A stretch of 5,617 nucleotides of DNA from Syntrophobacterales bacterium (GTDB lineage: Bacteria; Desulfobacterota; Syntrophorhabdia; Syntrophorhabdales; WCHB1-27): contig JADGQN010000328.1 of assembly GCA_017881765.1 (NCBI GenBank), positions 1 through 5,617 of the forward strand, in the 5' to 3' direction. The position numbers were made by a program, and so were the translations under genes. Positions 1 to 5,540 of this stretch are shown in pieces. The notes under the pieces were generated by a model, which did not search any database, was not told the origin of the DNA, and saw nothing but the letters and a program-made list of their open reading frames with translations. The stretch's first letter is position 1, and every line of letters begins with the position of its first letter.

Positions 1-36
1 CAGGAGAATCAGGCTGCGCGCTGCTCGATCTCGCAA
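1..36 (-). CDS. Possible 5' end of a PIN-like (DUF5615-type) toxin, cut by window edge
   Basis: A reading frame on the minus strand stays open to the window edge and overlaps the last 28 bases of the DUF433 gene. It can start at a TTG (34-36) preceded by GAGG seven bases upstream, and would read MRDRAARSLILL. The ending I-L-L matches the way many DUF5615 PIN-like proteins begin (a hydrophobic strand followed by an acidic D-E-N/H motif), and such proteins are the usual neighbours of DUF433 antitoxins. Only 12 codons are visible, the start codon is non-ATG, and the acidic motif would lie outside the window. The call therefore rests mainly on context and could be wrong. Confidence 0.25.
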   Translation of the reverse strand, partial: MRDRAARSLILL

Positions 37-671
37 CGCAGTGCCTCTTCAACAAGCGGCATGTTCAGGCCGTAATCGTCGGCTATATCTGCCAGACTCT
101 CACCGCCACTGTATCGGTCGAACACCATGACGGTGCTTATACGCGTACCTTTTATGACGGGGCGACCATAAGCGATCCCGGGATCCATCATCACTAATTT
201 AGGAGATGTTTCGTAGGGGATTGGAAAAAAGCGGATGGGTATGTGCTTCGGATCTCGCTCGATCCGCTGCAGGTATCTGCAAAGTATGTCAGGAATACCG
301 ATTTGCCCGCTTCCTGATGCGCTGACCGGAAAGCCGGCCTCGCTGATGAATATATCATAGCCATCGGTCTCAAGGTTTAGTTCCGCCAATGGGTGCTCCG
401 TCTGATAGTGCGCCTTCAGCCAGTCCACGGCTTTACGTATTTTTTGCATCGGTACTTGGTGCGTACGACGCAGGGCTCGCAAAACGTGCGACTCAATCAA
501 ATTGATGAAGCTGAGCGGTGCTATCCCCTGGCCTGCTAAAAGTAGTAGGCCACTACCTTCGGACCGGGTCCATGACTTCAACGTGCTGGGCTGAACTCGG
601 GCATAGCGGCTCACCTCGGCCAGAGAGTAAAGTGGTTGATAACGTAAGTCTTTTTTTACCGTTTTATCCAT
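9..671 (-). CDS. HTH-DUF433 protein, probable antitoxin
   Basis: This 220-residue protein is probably the DNA-binding antitoxin of a type II-like toxin-antitoxin pair. The N-terminal part (about residues 13-40) resembles a MerR-type helix-turn-helix, with a Y-S-L-A-E-V-S-R-Y-A start and the V-Q-P-S-T-L-K-S-W recognition stretch. A middle region of unclear role follows (about 45-150). The C-terminal part (about 155-215) is a DUF433 domain, recognisable by M-D-P-G-I-A-Y-G-R-P-V-I-K-G-T-R-I-S and the later S-L-A-D-I-A-D-D-Y-G-L segment. DUF433 domains form small helical DNA-binding folds and commonly pair with a PIN-like DUF5615 toxin encoded just downstream. I chose the ATG at 671 because GGAG lies five bases before it. 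The in-frame ATG at 701 has no good ribosome binding site and would add ten residues. It lies 49 bp after hepT in the same direction, so co-transcription is likely. Family assignment is firm; the antitoxin role is inferred. Confidence 0.8.
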   Translation of the reverse strand: MDKTVKKDLRYQPLYSLAEVSRYARVQPSTLKSWTRSEGSGLLLLAGQGIAPLSFINLIESHVLRALRRTHQVPMQKIRKAVDWLKAHYQTEHPLAELNLETDGYDIFISEAGFPVSASGSGQIGIPDILCRYLQRIERDPKHIPIRFFPIPYETSPKLVMMDPGIAYGRPVIKGTRISTVMVFDRYSGGESLADIADDYGLNMPLVEEALRCEIEQRAA

Positions 672-720
672 CGCTTCTCCCTGTCCCTCTGTTCTTGCCA
701 TCTTAGGCGCGAATCATCGT

Positions 721-1065
721 CTATGCTTCATCGGCTACTATCTTTTCAAGCGACTCGATCAGCGGTGGGAGGTCTTGCTGGACGATGTCCCAGAGAATTT
801 CCATATCTACGGCATCATAGCCATGTACCAGGCGGTTGCGCAAACCAATGATCTGAGACCAAGGTACGTGCGCATGGCGTTGTTGTCCTGCCTGAGACAC
901 CCGTGTCGCGGCCTCCCCGATGATTTCAACCACGCGGGTCAGTGCCAGGCAGAGCATCTCATCTGTGGTCAAATCCTCCTCCGCCCGTCCTTCAACCATT
1001 GCAACCGCCTTTCGGGAGTAATCAAGCATCTGCCGCAGACTCACCTGGTCACTACGCTGCGTCAT
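721..1065 (-). CDS. hepT: HepT-type HEPN toxin (DUF86)
   Basis: This 114-residue, mostly helical protein is the toxin half of a MntA-HepT (HEPN-MNT) toxin-antitoxin pair. It carries the family's R-X4-H-X-Y motif as R76-N-R-L-V-H81-G-Y83. In the family, R and H form the ribonuclease site and the tyrosine is AMPylated by the antitoxin to silence the toxin. The preceding V-P-W-S-Q-I-I-G-L stretch and the full length are also typical, so it looks intact. The ATG at 1065 was chosen because GAGG sits six bases upstream. A start at 1086 is possible but would lengthen the overlap with mntA from 14 to 35 bp. The overlap with mntA implies translational coupling, with antitoxin made first. The RNA target cannot be read from the sequence. 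Confidence 0.88.
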   Translation of the reverse strand: MTQRSDQVSLRQMLDYSRKAVAMVEGRAEEDLTTDEMLCLALTRVVEIIGEAATRVSQAGQQRHAHVPWSQIIGLRNRLVHGYDAVDMEILWDIVQQDLPPLIESLEKIVADEA

Positions 1066-1351
1066 ACAGCACCTCAGCTTCAGCAATAATCTTGTCCCGG
1101 AAATACTTGCTCAGAAACCCCGGGGTGTTCAGATCGACCTTTCGCCCCAGGATTTCCGATAGTTCCAGTTCCATGCCAAAAAACCGCAACCCCACCCGCA
1201 CACCCGGCTCAAACTCCACCAGAACGTCCACGTCGCTTTCGGCGGTGAAGTCGTCTCGCAGAACCGAGCCGAAAAAAGCGAGGCGACGAATGCGGTTTAG
1301 GCGGCAGAACGCTTCAACCCGATCCTTCGCTATGTCGATTCTTAGACTCAT
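1052..1351 (-). CDS. mntA: MntA-type antitoxin nucleotidyltransferase
   Basis: This 99-residue minimal nucleotidyltransferase is the expected antitoxin of the downstream hepT. It has the family signature G-S-X10-D-X-D as G28-S29 and D40-V-D42, with a third likely acidic ligand in K-V-D73-L. These residues bind the two metal ions and the nucleotide. Characterised MntA proteins transfer AMP from ATP to the tyrosine of the HepT R-X4-H-X-Y motif. No catalytic residue is missing. The ATG at 1351 lies eight bases after GGAG. An in-frame GTG at 1357 lies only two bases after the same GGAG, so it is the weaker start. It is the first gene of the block, about 80 bases downstream of a predicted promoter. 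Family and pairing are clear; activity is inferred from the family. Confidence 0.88.
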   Translation of the reverse strand: MSLRIDIAKDRVEAFCRLNRIRRLAFFGSVLRDDFTAESDVDVLVEFEPGVRVGLRFFGMELELSEILGRKVDLNTPGFLSKYFRDKIIAEAEVLYDAA

Positions 1352-1619
1352 GTTCACGGCTCCACTGCGCGAGCGCCTGGGATGACCAAATTACCATTGA
1401 CGAAGATCTCGTCCGACCTTGACATCCACTTTACCCATTATACCAGAGCATGCCGCAATACTGAAGGCATTTAGCCTGAGAATTCTGATTCGATGGCATC
1501 GGGCTGAGCAGGAACTTGTCTGGCGCCGGCATGGTAAGTACGTCGGAGTCGTGCCGACGCAACACCCACTTGCGTGGGTACCCGGAAGCTATATATGAAT
1601 GAAGGCAACTTGGTACTAG
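1352..1619. other. Non-coding gap with two small hairpins
   Basis: This 268-bp stretch separates the toxin-antitoxin block from the methyltransferase gene. Besides the mntA promoter it holds two perfect 6-bp stems: CGTCGG/CCGACG (1541-1546 and 1554-1559, 7-base loop) and ACCCAC/GTGGGT (1564-1569 and 1574-1579, TTGC loop). The second lies 40 bases beyond the methyltransferase stop codon and could slow transcription or protect the mRNA end. It has no following T-run, so it is not a standard intrinsic terminator. I see no supported gene here. Confidence 0.5.
1437..1465 (-). promoter_or_regulatory. Predicted promoter for mntA-hepT
   Basis: The minus strand has an exact TATAAT box at 1437-1442. 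Seventeen bases upstream is TTCAGT at 1460-1465, which matches only three of six bases of the TTGACA consensus. The predicted start of transcription, near 1430, leaves a leader of about 80 bases before the mntA ATG. The -10 is convincing by sequence and the -35 is weak, so it may need an activator or be controlled by the toxin-antitoxin proteins. No clear operator palindrome overlaps the box. Confidence 0.45.
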
Positions 1620-2342
1620 TCACGCCCCTCGATGCCGGTAACTTAAACAGAAACCATCATCCATCGTCGCGCTCACCGTGACCGTGTCAAAGTCAGGATG
1701 TTTGCGGATCATGCCCAGATAGTCGTTCATGGCGTTGGCTTGCCGGATGGCGTTGTGCACCGCAATCATGCCCCCCGGCGGAAGCTTTTTAGGATAGAGT
1801 TTCTTAAAATAATCGACCTGCCCTTCCTTGTCGGCGTCCATGAACACAAAATCAAAAGGCCCTTCGAGCTTCGTGATCTGCGCGTGTGCATCGCCCTTGA
1901 TCAAGGTTATGCGCTGCGACAACCCCGCCTGGTTTACATTTCTGCGTGCTTCATTGTGCCGCTCCGTGTCGATTTCGATCGTAGTGAGGCGACCGCCGGT
2001 CTCCTCCAGCGCAAGCCCCATCCATATCGCCGAAAACCCTTGCGACGTGCCCAGCTCAAGTACGCTTTTCGCCCGGGTCGCCTTGATCATCAGATGGAGA
2101 AACTCACCGTCCTTGCGGGGTACGCTCCACGCCTGAGATCCTCTTTCATCCATCTCGTCCAGCAACCGCTTGAGCTGCGCCGGGTTGCGTGCGGACGGCT
2201 GGGGCGTGCCGTCGGCGGCAACAGCAATGCCCGTTGGGAGATGGGTAGCCGCTGCAATAATGCCCAAGGCCCCTCCGGTACCCTTCAAGAACTCTCTTCG
2301 TGTACATTTACGGCCTGTATAAACTGCATGCCCCGTTTTCAT
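1620..2342 (-). CDS. Tat-signal O-methyltransferase-like protein
   Basis: This 240-residue protein belongs to the SAM-dependent O-methyltransferase group (COG4122-like, related to catechol and caffeoyl-CoA methyltransferases). The SAM-binding motif I is V-L-E-L-G-T-S-Q-G (94-102), the acidic end of strand two is I-E-I-D (122-125), and M-D-A-D-K (168-172) holds the first metal ligand. Where the family usually has D-N as the next metal ligands, this protein has H196-N197. The N-terminus is a twin-arginine signal: T-R-R-E-F-L-K at 14-20, then a hydrophobic stretch with a possible cut after A-V-A (40-42). It would thus be exported to the periplasm, although its cofactor SAM is normally cytoplasmic. 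It starts 13 bp after the protease stop codon and is probably co-transcribed with it. Its own ribosome binding site is weak. The substrate is unknown. Confidence 0.78.
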   Translation of the reverse strand: MKTGHAVYTGRKCTRREFLKGTGGALGIIAAATHLPTGIAVAADGTPQPSARNPAQLKRLLDEMDERGSQAWSVPRKDGEFLHLMIKATRAKSVLELGTSQGFSAIWMGLALEETGGRLTTIEIDTERHNEARRNVNQAGLSQRITLIKGDAHAQITKLEGPFDFVFMDADKEGQVDYFKKLYPKKLPPGGMIAVHNAIRQANAMNDYLGMIRKHPDFDTVTVSATMDDGFCLSYRHRGA

Positions 2343-2356
2343 GTCAGCGCTGCCAT
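2339..2356 (-). other. Five-codon minicistron linking protease and methyltransferase
   Basis: Between the two genes, ATG GCA GCG CTG ACA TGA reads as a tiny frame. Its ATG overlaps the protease stop (TAATG, 2354-2358) and its TGA overlaps the methyltransferase start (ATGA, 2339-2342). A terminating ribosome could therefore step through it to the next gene, which otherwise lacks a clear Shine-Dalgarno sequence. The overlaps are seen directly; translation of the minicistron is only a possibility. Confidence 0.3.
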
Positions 2357-3792
2357 TACTTGATCGTTACCTGCACCTGGCCTGGATTACCGCTCCTGTG
2401 GTCAACCGCAACGAGGGTAACGTGCGCGCCTGGTTTTAACGAGCTGACGAGGTCAATAAAATTCTCCAGGCCACTGATCGTCTGCCCTTCAATCTGGAGG
2501 ATGAGGTCCGCGGGTTCGAAGCCGACTTCACCCAGCGGCCCTTTGGGATCCACGCGCGTGATCGCAACACCCTGGTTGGCGTCCAGCCCGTACTTACTGA
2601 CTTCTTGAGGCGTAAGGGCCCGAAACTCTGCGCCCAAACGCTCTTTCAGGGATACAGCCAGAATCTTTGTGGCGTCCTGCAGGCTCCCGACGTGGATCAT
2701 CAGGTCCTGCTTCTTGCCGCCACGCAGAATAGTGACACGCGCGTCGCCGCCTATGGGCGTGTTGGCAGCTTCATTCCGTAAAGCGCTGCCATCGACGATC
2801 TCTTTGCCCTGATAAGCGACCACAACATCGCCCTTCTTCATGCCCGCTTTTTCTGCCGGTCCGCCCTTCACCACCTCAGCAATATAGGCGCCCTTCATCG
2901 TCTCAAGGCCTGCCGATTTGGCGAGTTCCTGTGTCAGATCCTGCACGCCTACTCCCACCCACCCGCGCTCTACCTTCCCGTGAGCAATTAACAATTTGCT
3001 GATGTGCTGCGCAATATTGCTCGGTATGGCAAAGCCTATTCCTTCAGAACCGCCGGACTCAGACGCGATCGCGGCATTGACGCCGATCACCTCACCTCTG
3101 AGGTTGAGCAGGGGGCCGCCGCTATTCCCCGGGTTAATGGGAGCGTCTGTCTGCAGAAAATCCTGGTAGCTCGTGGGATCGGTAATGCCTCGCCGGTGCT
3201 TGGCACTGATGATACCCTGCGTAACGGTCTGGTCCAGCCCACGCGGATGACCGATGGCCACCACCCACTCACCGACTTCCACCTTGTCCGAATCTCCGAA
3301 GGTCACATAGGGCAACTGCTCCTTGGTCGGAATCTCTATGACCGCCAAATCTGTTTTTGGGTCTCCTCCGACGAGCTTCGCCTGATAATGTTTACCATTG
3401 GCGAGGACTACCTCAATCTTTGTCGCCCCGCCTGCCACATGGAAATTGGTCAGGATATGGCCGCGAGCATCGATGATCATGCCCGATCCCAGTCCCTTTA
3501 CCTCCCGTTTGAACTTCTTGGGCATCTTATTAGGATTGCCGAAAAAATAGCGGAAGAAGGGGTCTCCCTCGAAGGGCGTGAAAGGGTTGGCCACTTCCTG
3601 ACGCTCAGTCACTTCGATATGGGCAACGGTGGGGATAGTCTTCTTTGCGATCTCCACAATGGCCGTGCTCAGATCGATGGGGGCGGCTTGCGCAGATGAG
3701 GATGCCACCATGAGAGCCGGGGCCCCTACGAGGAAGATTACGGCAAAAAACAGGACAATCATACGAGGGCGTAAGCGCCGGGATGTTAACAT
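2356..3792 (-). CDS. degP: DegP/HtrA periplasmic serine protease
   Basis: This 478-residue protein is a Do/DegP-type protease-chaperone that degrades or holds misfolded envelope proteins. A signal peptide (about 1-36) has basic residues, a hydrophobic core and an A-Q-A cleavage site, placing the protein in the periplasm. The trypsin-like domain (about 40-270) has the full triad: H118 in T-N-F-H-V, D148 in T-D-L-A-V-I, and S224 in G-N-S-G-G-P-L. The phenylalanine- and proline-rich segment at 70-95 corresponds to the long regulatory LA loop of DegP. Two PDZ domains follow, at about 279-370 and 385-478. The length is normal for the family. The ATG at 3792 is supported by GGAGG six bases upstream. 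It probably leads an operon with the methyltransferase gene. I saw no clear sigma-E type promoter. The symbol is a family label; DegQ or MucD naming is equally possible. Confidence 0.93.
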   Translation of the reverse strand: MLTSRRLRPRMIVLFFAVIFLVGAPALMVASSSAQAAPIDLSTAIVEIAKKTIPTVAHIEVTERQEVANPFTPFEGDPFFRYFFGNPNKMPKKFKREVKGLGSGMIIDARGHILTNFHVAGGATKIEVVLANGKHYQAKLVGGDPKTDLAVIEIPTKEQLPYVTFGDSDKVEVGEWVVAIGHPRGLDQTVTQGIISAKHRRGITDPTSYQDFLQTDAPINPGNSGGPLLNLRGEVIGVNAAIASESGGSEGIGFAIPSNIAQHISKLLIAHGKVERGWVGVGVQDLTQELAKSAGLETMKGAYIAEVVKGGPAEKAGMKKGDVVVAYQGKEIVDGSALRNEAANTPIGGDARVTILRGGKKQDLMIHVGSLQDATKILAVSLKERLGAEFRALTPQEVSKYGLDANQGVAITRVDPKGPLGEVGFEPADLILQIEGQTISGLENFIDLVSSLKPGAHVTLVAVDHRSGNPGQVQVTIK

Positions 3793-4008
3793 ATTCTACC
3801 TCCCTTTTTTGAAAACAGTCTGCTTTAGTCATAATAATAAGACTTCGATGCGATAATTGCACGGGGGTAGCAATGCCCCCTTCGCGGCAAAGCGTGCATT
3901 GATGGATACGGCAAATCTAATACCGGCCTTCCTAAAATCTGCTACTCTTGAATGGAGTTGCGATAGCATAGAGGCAGAGAAATTGATCCGCGGGGAGGTC
4001 CTGCAACG
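3793..4008. promoter_or_regulatory. Divergent intergenic region with promoters not resolved
   Basis: This 216-bp region lies between the divergently read protease gene and the small secreted-protein gene, so it should hold both promoters. On the minus strand a TATTAT-rich stretch (3831-3839) could serve as a -10 for the protease gene, but no good -35 sits at the right distance. On the plus strand I see no convincing pair of boxes. A strong hairpin occupies the middle and is listed separately. A GGGGAGGT ribosome binding site (3992-3999) precedes the plus-strand gene. Confidence 0.4.
3858..3898 (+). repeat. Nested inverted repeat with GNRA-type loop
   Basis: The inner hairpin (3863-3880) pairs five G-C pairs, one G-T wobble and one A-T pair around a GCAA loop, which is a GNRA tetraloop if transcribed on the plus strand. 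An outer 6-bp stem, TGCACG at 3858-3863 with CGTGCA at 3893-3898, encloses it and shares one base with it. On the minus strand the wobble position becomes a C-A mismatch, so the structure fits a plus-strand RNA best. No T-run follows, so it is not a terminator. A leader RNA structure or a protein-binding palindrome are both possible. Confidence 0.45.
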
Positions 4009-4413
4009 ATGATGAAGCTATCCAAGAGACTCGTTATCCTGCTTCTCGCGCACTGTGTCGTCTGCGCAAGTGCGCTCTATTCCGGAGCAGCGGAGGAGCC
4101 CGAAAGGAAATGGACCGGTTATATAAGAGATAGAGAAGGAGGCGTCGAATATTTCTACGACAAAGAGGCGCTCATGAAACCCTCCAAAGACCTCATCCAG
4201 GTGTGGAGAAGAAGGGCGTTCCCTGCCGGGGCGATACAAAAGGAGATCGTGACGCTCGATGAGATAGACTGCCGGGGAGGACGGTATCGCGCCCTGGAGC
4301 TTCACGTGACCTATCGGGACGGCACAACCAAAAGCTACGACAGAGTCGGCCCGTGGGCGAAAGTATACGAAAATAGCGCTGAAGATTATCTCATGGAGGA
4401 AGACTGCAAGTAA
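4009..4413 (+). CDS. Small secreted protein, surface-adhesin E-like
   Basis: This 134-residue protein has a signal peptide (basic M-M-K-L-S-K-R, hydrophobic core to about residue 22, probable cut near S-G-A-A at 25-28), so it should be exported. The mature part resembles the surface-adhesin protein E family found in Gram-negative bacteria: W35-x-x-Y near the start, a Y-F-Y-D strand (48-51), V-W (65-66), the E-I-D-C-R-G-G-R-Y-R segment (85-94) and a T-Y-R-D-G turn (101-105). Cysteines 88 and 133 could form a disulfide. Cysteines 16 and 19 lie in the signal and do not form a proper lipobox. The first of two adjacent ATGs was chosen because GGAGG lies ten bases before it, already a long gap. It stands alone on the plus strand and ends at a strong terminator. 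Most family members are small hypothetical proteins and no adhesion role can be shown here. Confidence 0.65.
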   Translation: MMKLSKRLVILLLAHCVVCASALYSGAAEEPERKWTGYIRDREGGVEYFYDKEALMKPSKDLIQVWRRRAFPAGAIQKEIVTLDEIDCRGGRYRALELHVTYRDGTTKSYDRVGPWAKVYENSAEDYLMEEDCK

Positions 4414-4503
4414 AAAAACAGGTTAAGGTCAAGGTTAAGGGAACAAACCTTCGCCCTGCCTTCTTCTTCTCTTATCCTCAGCCTCAACCTGCTTTATTTT
4501 TTT
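4412..4503. terminator. Bidirectional intrinsic terminator
   Basis: A long imperfect inverted repeat lies between two convergent genes. The arms are 4419-4443 and 4467-4491, 25 positions with four mismatches and two wobbles in plus-strand RNA and three mismatches and three wobbles in minus-strand RNA. On the minus strand a run of seven T follows the stem directly (complement of 4412-4418). On the plus strand CTTTA and then seven T follow (4492-4503). It therefore can end transcription of both the secreted-protein gene and the DapA-like gene. The left arm contains a 9-base direct repeat, AGGTTAAGG at 4420-4428 and 4432-4440. Confidence 0.8.
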
Positions 4504-4512
4504 CCTGTCTTA

Positions 4513-5460
4513 CTAAAACCTATACGCGTGCAGGAACCCCTGCTGCTCCATGGCTTTCTTCAGCTGCTCTCTTGCCGTCGGCTCCATCGGGAGTTGGGGC
4601 GACCTGATCCACGGGCCGCGTATGTATCCCGCCAGCGCCGAAGCCTCTTTGTACCTGGTATGGAGGTAGACAAACGGATCGCCATAGACGAGCCGCGCCA
4701 CGGGATACATCTTCTCGTGAATCTTTCTTGCGGCGGCTACGTCTCCCGCCTTGATTAATTTCAGCATGGTTGCGATCTCTACGGGCGCGACATTACCGAA
4801 GCCGGTCAGGCTTCCGTCAATCCCGCCCATGACGCCCGCATAAAAGAGCAAAGCGGTAGTCGCTACGAAGTTGGATATGGACGGCCTGATGCTCTTTGCT
4901 CCCGCGGTATCCTCAACGTACCTGCCTAATCCGGATGAGAACTGTGTGTGTTTTATGGCTACGACGTTCTCGATCTCGCGACACAGCGTCATGAGGGTCT
5001 CGCTTGTATAACCGTCGGGGAGGCCTGCGGCATACTGGAAGACGATGATAGGCATATTGGCGCCTTTATCCAGCTCCTTATGATACGCTATGGCGAATTC
5101 GGGGTTTTTAGCCGCAAACCACGCGTAGATAGTCGGCGGACACGGCATGATGCCATCGCAGCCATTCTCCTTCGCGTCGAGGGCGATCTCGATGGCCTCT
5201 TTTGTGGAGGCAGAACTGACGCCCGATACGAGCGGTACCCGACCCTTCGTCTCTTCCCTGATGATCTTTATGCACCTGATCCTTTCTTCCCTCGTCATCG
5301 TTGCCCCTTCACCTGCGTGGGCATTGCAGACAATCCCGCCCAACCCGTCTACGGTCATCAGGTACCGGATAAGGCTCCTCAAGCCGTCCTCATCGATCTC
5401 CAGCTTTTCCGTAAAGGGCGTGATGTTAGCTACCAGCATATCCTTCAATACAAGTCCCAT
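4513..5460 (-). CDS. DapA-superfamily (N-acetylneuraminate lyase-type) aldolase/lyase
   Basis: This 315-residue cytoplasmic protein is a TIM-barrel enzyme of the dihydrodipicolinate synthase/N-acetylneuraminate lyase superfamily, whose members form a Schiff base between a lysine and a keto-acid substrate. The catalytic lysine is K170 in V-V-A-I-K-H-T, and Y143 in V-F-Q-Y-A-A-G matches the catalytic tyrosine. The early motif, normally G-T-T-G-E, is here N-A-H-A-G-E (46-51), and the usual Y-N-x-P-x-R-T-G region is Q-Y-A-A-G-L-P-D-G without the arginine. It is thus probably not a lysine-biosynthesis DapA but a relative acting on another 2-keto acid. Its length, slightly above the roughly 290-300 of DapA, fits that. 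The ATG at 5460 has AAGGAGGT seven bases upstream. It ends at the shared terminator. No neighbouring pathway gene is visible to name the substrate. Confidence 0.85.
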   Translation of the reverse strand: MGLVLKDMLVANITPFTEKLEIDEDGLRSLIRYLMTVDGLGGIVCNAHAGEGATMTREERIRCIKIIREETKGRVPLVSGVSSASTKEAIEIALDAKENGCDGIMPCPPTIYAWFAAKNPEFAIAYHKELDKGANMPIIVFQYAAGLPDGYTSETLMTLCREIENVVAIKHTQFSSGLGRYVEDTAGAKSIRPSISNFVATTALLFYAGVMGGIDGSLTGFGNVAPVEIATMLKLIKAGDVAAARKIHEKMYPVARLVYGDPFVYLHTRYKEASALAGYIRGPWIRSPQLPMEPTAREQLKKAMEQQGFLHAYRF

Positions 5461-5464
5461 GCTA

Positions 5465-5480
5465 CTTACCTCCTTATTTG
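5465..5480 (-). promoter_or_regulatory. Strong ribosome binding site of the DapA-like gene
   Basis: The minus strand reads AATAAGGAGGTAAG here. AAGGAGGT is a full match to the 16S rRNA 3' end and lies seven bases before the ATG at 5460. It fixes the start and suggests efficient translation. Confidence 0.85.
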
Positions 5481-5514
5481 GTTTTTCTGGTTTCTTTAGT
5501 TTCTCTAGTTAACC
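5479..5514 (-). repeat. Four imperfect 9-bp tandem repeats in mRNA leader
   Basis: On the plus strand four 9-base units follow one another: TGGTTTTTC, TGGTTTCTT, TAGTTTCTC and TAGTTAACC. In the minus-strand leader RNA of the DapA-like gene they read as A-rich units of the form GARAAACYA (the outermost, GGTTAACTA, is the most diverged), ending just before the ribosome binding site. They could be a slippage-prone microsatellite or a protein-binding array. No function can be shown from sequence alone. Confidence 0.5.
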
Positions 5515-5540
5515 ACTCTACTAAGGAGTTCATAAGTAAG

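Noticed and set aside
1419..1446. TTGACA on the plus strand as a -35 box
   Set aside because: TATACC follows at only 14 bases and no plus-strand gene lies downstream. The overlapping minus-strand TATAAT is better placed, ahead of mntA.
1564..1579. Intrinsic terminator after the methyltransferase gene
   Set aside because: The 6-bp stem is perfect but no T-run follows on the minus strand.
1418..1611. Plus-strand open stretch in the gap upstream of mntA, reading through R-W-H-R-A-E-Q-E-L-V-W-R-R-H-G-K-Y-V-G-V
   Set aside because: It has no ATG or GTG start with a ribosome binding site and no match to a family I recognise. It could be a gene remnant but the evidence is too thin.
1698..2363. Long open frame on the plus strand opposite the methyltransferase gene
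   Set aside because: Antisense shadow of a well-supported gene, with arginine-rich low-quality translation and no ribosome binding site evidence.
3004..3699. Long open frame on the plus strand inside the protease gene
   Set aside because: It lies wholly antisense to a protein with a complete catalytic triad and two PDZ domains, and its translation shows no recognisable domain.
4030..4068. Lipoprotein signal in the secreted protein
   Set aside because: Cysteines 16 and 19 are preceded by L-A-H and C-V-V, which do not fit the lipobox rule, so an ordinary signal peptide is more likely.
4948..5499. Open frames on the plus strand opposite the DapA-like gene
   Set aside because: The minus-strand gene has clear family motifs and a near-perfect ribosome binding site; the opposite frames have no recognisable motifs.
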